From Rutpela maculata (Eukaryota; Arthropoda; Insecta; Coleoptera; Cerambycidae), in NCBI GenBank assembly GCA_936432065.2, contig OW386293.2, positions 45,851,923 to 45,915,922 on the forward strand: a stretch of DNA of 64,000 nt. The letters run 5' to 3'. Position 1 is the first letter of the stretch. Every line of letters begins with the position of its first letter. Below, one piece after another: positions 47,892-58,445 of this stretch. The notes beneath the pieces are model-generated. The model was not told the origin of the DNA. It saw only the letters and a list, made by a program, of their open reading frames with translations, and did no database searches. A program made the translations under genes and the position numbers.

Positions 47892-49831
47892 CACAGGTCA
47901 ATTTGATCTAAGAACAATCACCAGACTTTACCAGAGTATACATAGGTTTTTTGGGTCGCTGATTCCGAATCCGAGGTTGGTTAAGCTTCATTACGTCAGG
48001 TTTTTGGTCATTTGAAGGTCAAACTAAGAAAAAGTGTTGTAAAGAATTTAAAAAAATGTATGTTTATGTTTCTGAGGTCGCTGAATTCAAATCCGCTGTT
48101 ATTTTACCCTCCAAGAATATCTAGAGGTCATTTCAAGGCATTTTGAGATCATTTTGAGGTCAAATTGAGAAAAAGCGACTGAAAAATCTGGAAAAATGCT
48201 TACATGGGTTTTTTGGGTCGCTGACTTCGAATCCGTGGTTGTCTGGACTCTATCAGATCGGATTCAAGATCATTTGAAGGTCAAATTGAGAAAGTGGTGT
48301 AAAAAAATTTGAAAAAATGTATGTTTATGTTTCTGAGGTCGCTGAATTCAAATCCGCTGTTATTTTTACCCTCCAAGACATCTAGAGGTCATTTCAAGGC
48401 ATTTTGAGATCATTTTGAGGTCAAATTGAGAAAAAGCGGATAATAAATCTGGAAATATGCTTACATGGGTTTTTTGGATCGCTGACCTCGAATCCGCTGT
48501 TGGTTGGACTCTATCACATCGGATTCAAGGTCATTTGAAGGTCAAACTGAGAAAAGTTTTTGTATGTTTTTGGGGTCGCTCAGTTCGAATCAGTTGTCAT
48601 TTTGACATTGAAGGATACCCTAGAGGTGATTTCAAACTCATTTCGCGGTCATATGTGATCAAATTAAAAAATGATGATTAAAAAGGACCCCGCACCTTTC
48701 TTATGGAAATTGGATCCTGGCCAGGAGGCAAAACTTGCTGTCATTGCTTCTATTGCTTGGAGCTCAATCTGTCTTGTTTCAAGGTCGTATAATGCAGACT
48801 TTTAAGGACAAGAATTTATAAATGTTGCACCCTAAACCAACCCTAAATTTTGTAATCTGTAACAGTTTAATAGCAAATAATATATGTGGTTGCACCCAGG
48901 ACACTTTCACGTGGTGACAGTGGGCAACGGAGTTGTCTCACTATCCGGCAAAGTCCCTGGGACACGCCGATCATGCCGTCATGGCAACCACACGTAATAG
49001 TGTTACGAGACGGAGGTTCGGATCCTCAGAACCGGCGGCTGGTCAGGGTGGGAAAGCGGGCCCGCAGTCGTCGTCATCAAGCGACCGTAGCTCTACATCG
49101 GTGGGGAACTTGGCCTTTGTAGACAGATGGGTTTGCTGACGGCTAGAAATATACAGGCAGACAAGAAGCTAGGTAGATTGAAAAGCTTACGTAAGCGAGT
49201 AGACAACATAACTGACAGAAATGTCAATAGGTTGATGACAGATGGCTTAATAAAGATTTATACTCAGTGATAAAATAAACATATACCTATAATTTTTTAA
49301 TTTCTTGGTTTTCAACATTCTTGTTTTAATTTGATCATGATATGGCCTTAAATAAACTTTGAGATGAAATAACGACAAAATTGAACTCAGTGATCCCAAA
49401 AACATAAACATATTTTTTTTCAACTTTTTACACCATTTTTTCTCAGTTTGACCTTCAAATGACCTTGAATCCGATGTAATAGAGTCCAGCCAACCACGAA
49501 TTCGAGGTCAGTTACCTAAAAAACCCATGTAAGCATTTTTCCAGATTTTTTAGTCGCTTTTTCTGAATTTGACCTCAAAATGATCTCAAAATGCCTTGAA
49601 ATGACCTCTAAAGGTAAAAATAACAGCGGATTTGAATTCAGCGACCTCAGAAAAATAAACATAAATTTTTTCAAATTTTTACAACATTTTTTCTCAGTTT
49701 GACCTTCAAATGACCAAGAACCTGACGTGATGAAGCTTGATCAACCTTGGATTCGGAATCAGCGACCCAAAAAACCTATGTATACTCTGGTAAAGTCTGG
49801 TGATTGTTCTTTGATCAAATGTTGACCTGTG
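47892..49831. mobile_element. 1.9-kb foldback transposon, CACAGGTC ends, TAA duplication
   Basis: CACAGGTCAATTTGATCTAA at 47892 is inverted at the right end (GACCTGTG, to 49831), with TAA outside both ends. Arms share AGAACAATCACCAGACTTTA, CCAGAGTATACATAGGTTTT and GATTCCGAATCCGAGGTTGG. The left arm contains a tandem duplication of about 262 bp (TGTTTATGTTTCTGAGGTCG at 48061 and 48323) that the right arm lacks. The loop (about 48690-49350) contains a non-repeat, more GC-rich segment. Confidence 0.85.
48890..49265 (+). other. Captured segment in transposon loop, possible coding remnant
   Basis: A GC-richer segment unlike its surroundings. Its first 250 bp match the minus strand of 52560-52800 in a different element: ACGTGGTGACAGTGGGCAAC against ACGTGGTGATGGCGGGCAAC, then the GCCGTCATGGCAA and GGGAAAGCGGG blocks. 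Frames read SSEPAAGQGGKAGPQSS and, further on, ARNIQADKKLGRLKSLRKRV then DNITDRNVNRLMTDGLIKIY, which look protein-like. I do not recognise the protein. It may be the 5' part of a gene or transposon carried by the family. Confidence 0.45.
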
Positions 49832-51028
49832 TAATTAATATATAGGTTATATATCACAATCTATCTATAATATCTATCTATATCACGCCCCATAACGTTA
49901 TCAATTGGAGGATAATCTAAAGTTTATTGGTTTCTTATAAGTATTCTTGGAAGTTTAAAACCTTGAAAATCTGACAGAACAGCTTTTAGAAACTAAAATA
50001 TCCTGACCGCTCTCAATGTTATATTTTGAAAATATTGTTCTTAATTGACTTCAAAAGTAAAGTTCTCAATTCGGTTGTGTATGCCTGCACGTGAGCCCAA
50101 ATCAAATCAGATTTATTGCATATTTAAGCATACAATTTCTTCTCCGCACTTGCTTCCATACCCAACCAAATATCAGTTAGTCAAGGCTACGCGATATTGG
50201 AGGGCTGGGTGAGGATGAGATCGAAGCAAAATTAAATAAATTGCAACAATGACCCTACCTCTGCCTGTCTAACTACCTACATAGGTAGATTTATCAGAGA
50301 AGTAAAGTAGTCATATGACTTAAGACTTAATACAACTAAGAAATTAAACAAATATAAATCATAATTATTGTAGAAAAAGCACATGCACTCTTTTTTTGAC
50401 TGCTGGGACAGGAAATTAACCAAATAGGAAATAATTGCTGTAGACAATGAAATGCAAAGAGAGAGAGTTAAGTAGTAATACCAAAATTACTGGTCTGATC
50501 TGAGTACGGTTTTCGTTAAGGTAACGGGTGTCATTTGAGAAAGATATTGGTTATATCATCACGGCCACAAAGTAGAAAGGTAAACCGGAAGAAGCAATAA
50601 AAATTTTAAAAGGGCTTTGAGAATCACCGGATCCTCCGCCATTTATTAGAAAACTGTGTCTATATCGATAAATTCAGTGTAAATCATCAAAAGAACTGGT
50701 AGTGGGTAGCAACCAGGCAAACAAAAAAACCTTAAATGTTATAGAGAAAAATTTAATTTAATTTAATTTAATTTTTTCTCAACCCATAAAATGGGTTGAG
50801 AACTTCTAGCCAAATAGTATAGATAATATCGACTTGCTGAGTAACGACCGTCGAACTAATATAAGTTCAAGGTCTTTTTTCGACCTATATCTTCATAATT
50901 TTAATGGTCATTGCATCGATAATAAGAAGTAAGGAAAGTAAAAAACATTTAGATAAATGTCATGCTGTCGCCATCTACTATGTATAGTAGTAAACACCCG
51001 ACGTTGTTTTCATCGCCGCCGCGTGCCG
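49832..51028. other. Intronic DNA without recognised genes
   Basis: Contains a short TTTAATTTAA tandem at about 50754-50775, next to an ACCCATAAAATGGGT palindrome (about 50783). No coding or RNA feature recognised. Confidence 0.4.
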
Positions 51029-51310
51029 CACAGTGTGGAATTTTCGTAATCTAGGCGGAAAAAATACCATTTTGCAAGTGTATGATATTTTAATAACATC
51101 TTAATTCCTGAAAATAAAATGATCAAACTTCATAAGCATATATAAATTTTTTAATCAGCAACATTCAAAACATTCAAACAAGTGTCGTAAACTGTTGAGT
51201 TTTCTTGTTCACGCTGTAGCAAATAGGGATAAACTGAATTGACACGCTTCAACTTCTTAGTTGAGTACAAGTGTTCCTGCGGTTTACATGTGTTTCAGTG
51301 ATAATATTAT

Positions 51311-51592
51311 TTAATGGTATTTGAAGCTGAGTGGTAGTAACAAACTACCATCAAGCCAAGAACCATTATGTTTTGAAAATCGCTCCTGATATCTATCCGG
51401 CTTAGCCCATCTTAACTCTATCTTGCTGCAAACAAGGTCCACTGACTTACGAATGCTGCTCAGGATACAATTTGGGAATGAGTGGTTACCTAACTTTTGT
51501 AAAATATAAGACATTATGGCATCTGACTTGCTTTGCCTGGGATTGGAGATCAATATTTCAAAAACTGACCTTCGAGAAATTTCGACACTCAT
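51311..51592 (-). CDS. Unrecognised 93-aa frame, possible TE protein N-terminus
   Basis: The ATG at 51592 opens a 93-codon frame with balanced composition: MSVEISRRSVFEILIS, then YILQKLGNHSFPNCILSSIR, KIELRWAKPDRYQERFSKHN and SWLDGSLLLP. The pattern (helix, a G-N-x-S-F-P turn, a helix, then R-x-x-x-R-F...N-x-x-W-L) recalls the start of uncharacterised transposon-encoded proteins in insects. No function is claimed. It lies inside the 31-bp-TIR candidate transposon and on the same strand as the captured fragment at 52479-52800. The frame simply stops at 51311, so if real it is a first exon or a truncated piece. Confidence 0.4.
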   Translation of the reverse strand: MSVEISRRSVFEILISNPRQSKSDAIMSYILQKLGNHSFPNCILSSIRKSVDLVCSKIELRWAKPDRYQERFSKHNGSWLDGSLLLPLSFKYH

Positions 51593-51764
51593 TCTGAAAT
51601 TAAGAAAAAACTAATGAGAGCGCAAACTTGCGCAACTTTTTCTTTCTGATATTAGAATAACCTTTTTTTTTTTAATATAAGAAGTTGACGGTAGTCTGCG
51701 GAGGTATGAATTTAAAGTTTAGTTATTTATTTATAAAATATAATTTTTCCATGTTATCTCAAGC

Positions 51765-53833
51765 TCAAAAAAAAACTAAAAAGTGCCCGAAAAATCCCAA
51801 ACAAGTAATAAAAATAAAAAGCTTAAATGAGCTGATCACTATATCTATACGTAATTTGGGGCGCTGAAACTGAATATGAGGTCAGAATTGGCCGATCAGT
51901 TAGAAATTTGACATAACCCCAAAAAACACCTAAAAAATTCCCGAAAAATCCCAAACAAGTAAATAAAAAGCTTACATGAACTGATCACTATATCTATACG
52001 TAATTTTGGGCACTGAAACCGAATTCAAGGTCAGAATTTATGCGCGACGATCGAATACCTTGTAAAATCCATATTTAGAATGAAAACGTACCCAGAAATG
52101 ACTGAATCCGAAATTGACTTTACTCTGCATAATATCTGAACATATAATTTCCGACGTATTTTCACGAGCTGAACACAATATCGTAGTCAGAATTAAAGCA
52201 CAATCTGCAAACTTCACAGAGAAATATCATTTAGGCATATATTCTCATATGACCCTAGTAAGCGGAGATAGGTAACTTTTAAATTTTCAAGTATCTAAAG
52301 GAAAATATTACTGAACAATGACATTTTTAGGAAACATTTTTCGGACAAAGTTTGCTCTGCTGAGAGAGGAATATCGTTTGGACTTAACATTTACCTACAC
52401 CCTCCCTTGATGATTTTTTCCTTTTTTTTTTCTTAGAGCTGTTTAGAATTGTATAGTTTTCTTTATTCTGTTTGATTGTCATATGTCATTTAATTTACTA
52501 CAAACAAAACAGAAGCAATTCGCATTATTTACACAGTTGTGCAAATTTCTTATAGCCCTATACTCATAGGAAGTCAACTTTCCCACTTCACTGAAGCTGC
52601 GGTTGCATGATGACGCCCGCGTTCCCGCTTTCCCAACCTGACCGGCCAGCCATCCTGGGATTTCCCTTCCCAGCATCGTAAACTATTTCTCTACTTTTGC
52701 TATGACGGCATTTTTTTACCTAGGAACTTATCCGAAATAAATCGTTGCCCGCCATCACCACGTGGAGGTGTCCTAGTCGCAAAAATAGAAAAAGAAACAA
52801 ATGCCATATGATGACAAACAGAATAAAGAAAACTATAAAATTCTAAACAGCTCTAAGGAAAAAAAAGTAAAAAGTCATCAAGGGAGGGTGTAGGTAAATG
52901 ATAAATTCAAACAATATTCCTCTCTCAACAGAGCAAACTTTGTCCGAAAATTTTTTCCTAAAAATGTCACTATTCAGTAATATTTTCCTTTAGATACTTA
53001 AAAATTTAAAAGTTACCCATCTGCGCTTACTAGGGTTGATGAGAATATATGCTGAAATGATACCGTGTGTGTAGTCGCGGGCTAGGCATGGGGAGTAAGA
53101 ATTACAACATCGCGTGTGCCAGCTAGCTGAAATGAAATAACAGAGCTGGAATGCTCCACCGACGGACGAATTTACGGCTGCCGGTGTTGTCATATCTCTC
53201 GCGCTACGTGAATTTACATGCCTATTGGGAAATTACACGCACGGTATTTCTCTATGAGGTTTTCAGATTGCGCTTTAATTCTGACTATGGTATTGTGTTC
53301 AGCTCGTGAAAATACGTCGGATATTATATGTTCAGATATTATGTAGAGCAAAGTCAATTTCGGGCTATGATTCAATCACTGTTAGGCAAGTTTTCATCCT
53401 AAATATGGATTTTGCAAGTTATTCGATCGTCGCGCATAAATTGTGACCTTAGATTCGGTTCCAGTGCCCCAAATTACGTATAGATATAGTGATCAATTCA
53501 TGTAAGCTTTTTATTTACTTGTTTGGGATTTTTCGAACATTTTTTAGGTGGTTTTTGAGGTTAGGCCAAAATTTCCAACTGATCGATCAATTCTGACCTC
53601 AGATTCGATCTCAGCGCTCCAAAATACGTATGGAAATGGTGGTCAGCTCATTTAAGCTTTTTATTTACTTGTTTGAGAGTTTTCGGGCTGTCTCAGGGTG
53701 TTTTTTGGGGTTAGGAAAAATGCAAGAGTCAATCCAGGAAAACGGACATCGGATTAGTGTTCAGCGGGTCGAAATGCATGGGAATACATAGGTCTGCCTT
53801 CTAGCACTCGACATTTTTTTGTGTGTGCCTGTG
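51765..53833. mobile_element. 2.1-kb foldback, CAC/GTG right end, left end lost
   Basis: The right end GTGTGTGCCTGTG (to 53833) is followed by TTA and has an A-run in inverse, like the other CAC-ended elements. Arms (about 51765-52480 and 52800-53720) pair through AAATCCCAAACAAGTAA, AAAAAGCTTA(A/C)ATGA, ATCTATACGTAATTT, CGACGATCGAATA, CTAAAAATGTCA and ACCTACACCCTCCC against their inverses. The outermost 70 bp of the left arm are missing. The left arm carries a duplicated segment (about 51765 and about 51905). Confidence 0.7.
52479..52800 (-). other. Captured segment in second transposon loop
   Basis: Homologous over about 240 bp to 48890-49140, on the opposite strand. Its minus-strand frame from 52676 reads GWLAGQVGKAGTRASSC, comparable to AGQGGKAGPQSS in the other element, then LHNCVNNANCFCFVCSKLND. 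The CxFxxC stretch resembles the first zinc-binding motif of uncharacterised insect TE proteins. Splicing and function unknown. Confidence 0.4.
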
Positions 53834-54603
53834 TTATTATTCTGTCCGCCTAGATTACGAAAATTCCACACTGTGCACCGTGCTATATTTAATCACATCT
53901 GCACGGCCTAATTGTTTTACCCTAGCAAAAAAAGGTGGTACTTTGACAGGCACGTTTTAGTTACATTTTTTTTGTGCTAATTATTGAAATGTAAATCCGC
54001 ACTGTTCCTCTATAACTATAAATGAATGAATAAAGAATTCTCTGGTTACAGCAATTTTATTGTTTTAGTTCTTTGTATGTATAATAGGTGCTACGAGCAA
54101 TTTTGTATTAAATCGGTACATTGCTTCTTGTAAGATTTTAAAAATGTATTTTTCAACACTCAAATTTTCTGCTATTTTCCTTATTATCTCTAGTCCTAGT
54201 AACCGTATCGCAACAATAAAAATAACGAATTGTTCGCAATAAAATTTTGAATAAGACTAGGCCTGTGAAAAAACTTTCTGAAATCTTGTTAATTTGTAAA
54301 AAATAAAAACCACAACAAAATTTTTTTTCTGACAATTTAAAAAATATAACGTAATAATGCATCAATTTTAACAAAAATTGGTGGAACTATGCTGTAGTGA
54401 TCAGTTCACTTACTAGTAAATATAAGATTCAAGGACAAGTAACCAAGGGGAATCAAGGAACAAAAAAGAACAACAATTTTGAAATAAAAAAATAATAACA
54501 TGTATTATACAAAATGTTAATTTAAAACTTTATTTATCTTCGAATATATACATTATTTAACAAAATGAATTCTAAATAACTATTATAGATATATTATTTT
54601 CCA

Positions 54604-54640
54604 AACACCCCGACGTGATTTGAACACGCAACCTTCTGGA
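54604..54640 (-). pseudogene. tRNA-Trp 3'-half fragment
   Basis: On the minus strand, AGAAGGTTGCGTGTTCAAAT followed by CACGTCGGGGT matches the variable loop, T arm and acceptor 3' strand of insect tRNA-Trp. No 5' half (D arm, anticodon arm) precedes it. The matching region is longer than a normal 18-nt primer-binding site. It abuts the gag remnant that starts at about 54633 on the + strand. Confidence 0.6.
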
Positions 54641-55190
54641 GCTCCTAGTCAAATTATGGAAACGGCGATTACCTAAAACTGTTTATATTGCCATCACTGC
54701 ATCCGTAAAAACCGAGATTAAAGAAATAATCGACATTGCTGATCGTATCTGGGAGTCGTGTCAGAATTCTATGATTTCCCCTATATCTAATTCAGTTTGT
54801 AACATTAATCCCACATTATGTACGTCAAATTTGATTACAACTTTTCAAGATACGTTGAATCAAGTCTTGCACAAACAAGACATTTTTTCATCACAATTAC
54901 ACGCTATTGAGTCTAAAGTTTCTTCAATAACTTCTGCTACTCCTACAGTTTCTGGCACCTTTTGTTATAATTGTAGAGATCGCCTCGACTCAGGAAATCG
55001 CATTGGCTCAAGGCCCCGTACTAGTAGTCGAAACAATACCCCCCTAATGCCAAAGTTTTCTGTTACCATCAACTTTATGGTCGTAAAGCTTTTAAATGTC
55101 TCGGAGATTGGTGCACTTTCGCCAAAGATTTCAAAGTTGACAATCAGAAATGATATATGAAAAAGTTAATGATATTTTGACAGCTGATAG
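54633..55190 (+). pseudogene. LTR-retrotransposon gag remnant
   Basis: A + frame from about 54633 reads LLELLVKLWKRRLPKTVY, DIADRIWESCQNSM, and from the Met at 54771 on through NPTLCTSNLITTFQDTLNQV and LHKQDIFSSQLHAIESKVSS to a Ser/Arg-rich stretch. This is the capsid C-terminal plus zinc-knuckle region of a gypsy-type gag, which coats element RNA in virus-like particles. The Cys/His cluster expected downstream is split by a frameshift near 55060, after which a partial Cys-rich block can be seen in another frame. No protease, RT or LTRs were found nearby. It is a dead fragment. Confidence 0.6.
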
Positions 55191-55191
55191 A

Positions 55192-56097
55192 GCGGGAGCT
55201 AGGTGGATTTTTCGGCAGCTCATCGCTTTATGAACTTTTATATTTTTATGGTTTAATGGATGATAGCGATTCATAAAATCGACTTCTGGCGGGGCACTTC
55301 CTGTCAGGTGCGTCACGAACACTATCTAAAAATCAGTAAAATTATGTCATCGTTACAAGGCTCATTTTTTTCGTGTGTACACATTTTATGTTTAGAATGA
55401 ATAAAATAAAATCGCCAGAAAGTGTGGTCCGTTAGGAGGCGCAGCCAGAAAGGTAATAATGATACAATACATCTGAGACACGGTAGGAAGCCAAGTTAGC
55501 CGAAAATGTTAAATTTCTGTATATTTAAGAGCCTATGGAACTTTTGTTGGCGCTAAGATCTTTTTGGGGAGGCTATTCTATTGTTGAAGGAGCTCATATT
55601 TACGTTTTAAAAAGGAGCCAGAACTTGTAGCGATGAGTTTCGAGTTCTGAGATGAAATATGCGAAGAAAATCCAATTTTCTTCAAAAATCCTAAACATTT
55701 TCTTTCTGGCTAACCTTACTGACTGGTGTTTCTTTCTGGGAATTTTCTGTGTTCAAAACATTTAAATAGACATGCTCAGCCTAAAAAAAAGCTTGTAACG
55801 ATCATGTTAGATAACTCCATTTTTTTACATCTTTAACCTTTCTGGCTGCGCCCCTGACGGCCCACACTGTCTGACGATCTTATTTTATTCATTCTAAACA
55901 TAAAATGTGTACGCACTAAAAAAATTAGCCTTGTAACGATGATATAATTTCACTGATTTTTATATCTTGAACCATGGCCATCTCGACGGGCTGACATTAA
56001 GAAGTCTATTTTGTCGTTATTTAAGTTCAATAAAATTAATCAACGCATAGAAAATGCTTGTAACGATGAGTTTCCGAAAAAGCCACTTAGCTCCCGC
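55192..56097. mobile_element. 900-bp foldback family B, copy 2
   Basis: Same ends (GCGGGAGCTAGGTGG and its inverse) and the same internal order as 31382-32275. The two copies are direct repeats about 23.8 kb apart on either side of three unc-13 exons. They are closely similar with small indels. The flanks GATAGA (left) and ACCA (right) are shared by both copies and are probably part of the element. Confidence 0.8.
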
Positions 56098-56101
56098 ACC
56101 A

Positions 56102-57700
56102 GTAGAAGGACAATTTTTTTTTCAAAATGTAGGTGTTTACATGTATTTTACAATGATGTTAAGGAAAAAAATATATCTTCACTTAGACCGTTTTTTGAAA
56201 TTTGTTTATAATTTTCAAAATCATAGTTATAAACAAGTTCAAATAACTCTGTGAATGTTTTATTAAAACCGAAAACGGCAAACGAATTATGAAAATAGAT
56301 TAAATGTCTAACTTTTTTAAAAAAATTAATATCTACTTGCATTTGTGGCCGAGATACGTCAGTCTTTGCGTCTCAGTCGCTTATAAATAAGCAAATTGAT
56401 ATATATTCTTAAAATTTGGACTGGCTTTTCTTCAATACTCATATTTTTGTCTCAGCTAGTTGAAAATAATCCAGAAGCACAATTGCTAAAATGTAGTATA
56501 TAGAAAGAGTCTCGTCTTTAGGGATTATGCCAGAGATCCAATAATCGCCGTTTGGCTCTAAACGTTATATTAGTTTTACAGTCGTTAGATGGCCCAGTGT
56601 GTAAGACGACCAACACTTTTTATCTAATCTAACTTTTTTGTTCTCTTTATATGTTCTATTTGTTCTTGTTTTTTATCCTTTTGTTTTTTTTTGTCCTCTT
56701 TTTGTTCTAAATTCCTTTTAGACCGAAAAATCCCTTAAAAATTCAAATATTTTATACATATTTCATTCTACATTTTCGAATGGATTTTTTCGCTGAGTTC
56801 TTTTTCCCGTGCCAGCAACCAAAATTTCTTAGTGTATCGCCAAATGTTTTAACCTTAGTTTTAATTACCTTTCAGTCCCTTTCCAGATTGTTTTAAACCA
56901 ATTGTTAATTTTAAACCTGTCATAGGCAAGTTTATTGTTCATGTTCTTGTTAAACCAAATCGGACCTCTCCCGTCCAACCCTACATTGACCACGGCGCTG
57001 CGCAACGTGGTTGTCTTTCTGGCTCCGAGCCAGCATCCTGCGAGGCACATTCTATCTATTAAAATATCAAATAAAGTTTACCACTACTACCAGCACTTTT
57101 TTCCAGGATGCGAACATCTCGGGTTCAAGTCCTGCTCGCAAAATATATTTTTTTATAGTATCAGCGATATTAAAAATTTTAAAATGCTATGTACATAAAC
57201 AAAGATAGTTGTTCAGGTTAGGTTGGTTTTTTTTCGCGAAAAAAATTATGAGTTATAAAAAAAATTGAAAATGTGCATTATATTCTCAAAGTCGCTTTAT
57301 TCAATGTAATTTTAAAAATTGTAGTTTTGAGTTATTTTCAAATAGCAAAGACAAAAACATAAGCACTGGAGAATACCCAGATCAAATTTCAAGAAGAAAT
57401 ATCGATTTGTTTATTTATAAGTGATCTAGACGCAGAAACTAACGTATCTCGGCCACAAATGGAGGTAGATTATTATTTTTTTTTATAAAAATGCTAGATA
57501 TTTCATCTATTTTCATATAATTCTTTTACCGCTTTTGGTTTGATAAAACACAGAGTTATTTGAATTTGTTTACAACTATAACTTTGAAAATTATAAACAA
57601 ATTTCCAAAGAACGGTTTAAATGAAGATATATTTTTTTTCTTAATACCATTGTAAAATGCATGTAAAAACCTACTTTTCCAAAAAAAATTGTCCTCTTAC
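56102..57700. mobile_element. 1.6-kb foldback, GTARRAGGACAATT ends
   Basis: GTAGAAGGACAATTTTTTTT (56102) faces AAAAAAAATTGTCCTCTTAC (to 57700). Arms to about 56470 and from about 57350 share the CATGTATTTTACAATG region, TTTGTTTATAATTTTCAAA and GGCCGAGATACGT against its inverse. It directly abuts the family B copy and ends 175 bp before an unc-13 exon. The loop (56860-57060) is less AT-rich; short frames there were not recognised. Confidence 0.7.
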
Positions 57701-57875
57701 GTGTCGATGCACTTAATCAATAAGCGATGGAAATTTCGAATTAATTATTGATTTTTAGCCGTTTGAATAAATATTTTGCGCTAAAATTTGACCCAAAGAT
57801 TTAGCTCAATATAGGGCATAGTTCTACTAACTTTCGTATTTCTGTTTTTCACTAACCACACTTTATATATTTTAG

Positions 57876-58042
57876 GCATGTATACTAATGAACAACATAC
57901 AACAATTACGGGTACAACTAGAAAAGATGTTCGAATCGATGGGAGGTGAAAAGTTAGAAGAAGATGCAGCCAACATCTTAAAAGAGTTACAACAAACGCT
58001 CAACGGCTCCTTGGATGAATTAGCACAACAATTTGCATGCAG
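57876..58042 (+). CDS. unc-13: unc-13 (Munc13), MUN exon d
   Basis: Fourth visible unc-13 exon: acceptor TTTTAG (57874-57875), donor CAG|GTAAGT. It is 167 bp, starts in phase 0 and ends after two bases of a codon. It reads ACILMNNIQQLRVQLEKMFE, SMGGEKLEEDAANILKELQQ, then LNGSLDELAQQFACR/S. This is the segment between MHD1 and MHD2 and follows directly from the HLKEERI end of the exon at 40267. The next exon (MHD2, then the C-terminal C2C domain) was not found before the window ends. Confidence 0.96.
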
Positions 58043-58044
58043 GT

Positions 58045-58219
58045 AAGTGCAAAAGTAGAGCACAATAAGCCCAGGAGGCTGCAGTGCCCTCGGAGTATTC
58101 TTTACAGACGAGCCCCAGGATGAGGGGTTTTAATCAGTTTGAGTCTGACTCTCACCATTCCAGTGGGATGGGTAGCCCGTGTGGGTTCCCCACCTCGAAA
58201 AATAAAAGTGCAAAAGTAG
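58045..58219 (+). mobile_element. ~150-bp retroposed fragment with 14-bp target duplication
   Basis: AAGTGCAAAAGTAG occurs at 58045-58058 and 58206-58219. The 147 bp between them are GC-rich (GGATGAGGGGTTTTAATCAG, GAGTCTGACTCTCACCATTC, GTGGGTTCCCCACC) and end in an A-rich GAAAAATAAA. A 14-bp direct repeat plus an A-rich tail indicates target-primed reverse transcription, so it is a SINE or a 3' scrap of a LINE on the + strand. The left duplication begins within the unc-13 5' splice site (GTAAGT), just after the GT. Confidence 0.75.
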
Positions 58220-58445
58220 CATGTAATACAATAATATTTGATATACTACAGTAAATTAACTTTCCAAAAAATGGTGGAAGCTACTTTACTCACAAGTAGT
58301 AGAGTAGAGGGATCGACTCAAATTTTCAAGTTGAAGGTGTGTCTCTCCAGCAGCCATACTGAAAATAAGGATGTTTCTCAAAATTTCTCCTTTCTAATTG
58401 ATCCTGCCGCAAAAATGCATCAGGACGATTTTGTAGTTGTACATA

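Larger units (their letters stand above)
51029..53875. mobile_element. 2.85-kb candidate transposon with 31-bp terminal inverted repeats
   Basis: CACAGTGTGGAATTTTCGTA at 51029 (continuing through ATCTAGGCGGA) is exactly inverted at 53845-53875. Between them are a plausible minus-strand coding piece (51311-51592) and a second foldback (about 51765-53833) that seems to have inserted close to the right end. No clear target duplication (flanks GCCG / CACCG). It may be an autonomous-type element that lost most of its gene. Confidence 0.55.
40268..57875 (+). other. unc-13 intron, 17.6 kb, packed with palindromic elements
   Basis: Between the donor at 40268 and the acceptor TTTTAG at 57875 lie at least eight large inverted-repeat elements, a gag remnant and several captured coding scraps, each listed separately. 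Stretches with nothing recognised: 42246-42838, 44001-44589 (AT-rich with a C-run near 44045), 46776-47891 and 49832-51028. No independent intact gene was found. Confidence 0.85.

Noticed and set aside
57100..57145. tRNA-like T-arm (GGGTTCAAGTCCTGC)
   Set aside because: No matching D arm, anticodon arm or acceptor 5' strand upstream; a chance or very decayed fragment.
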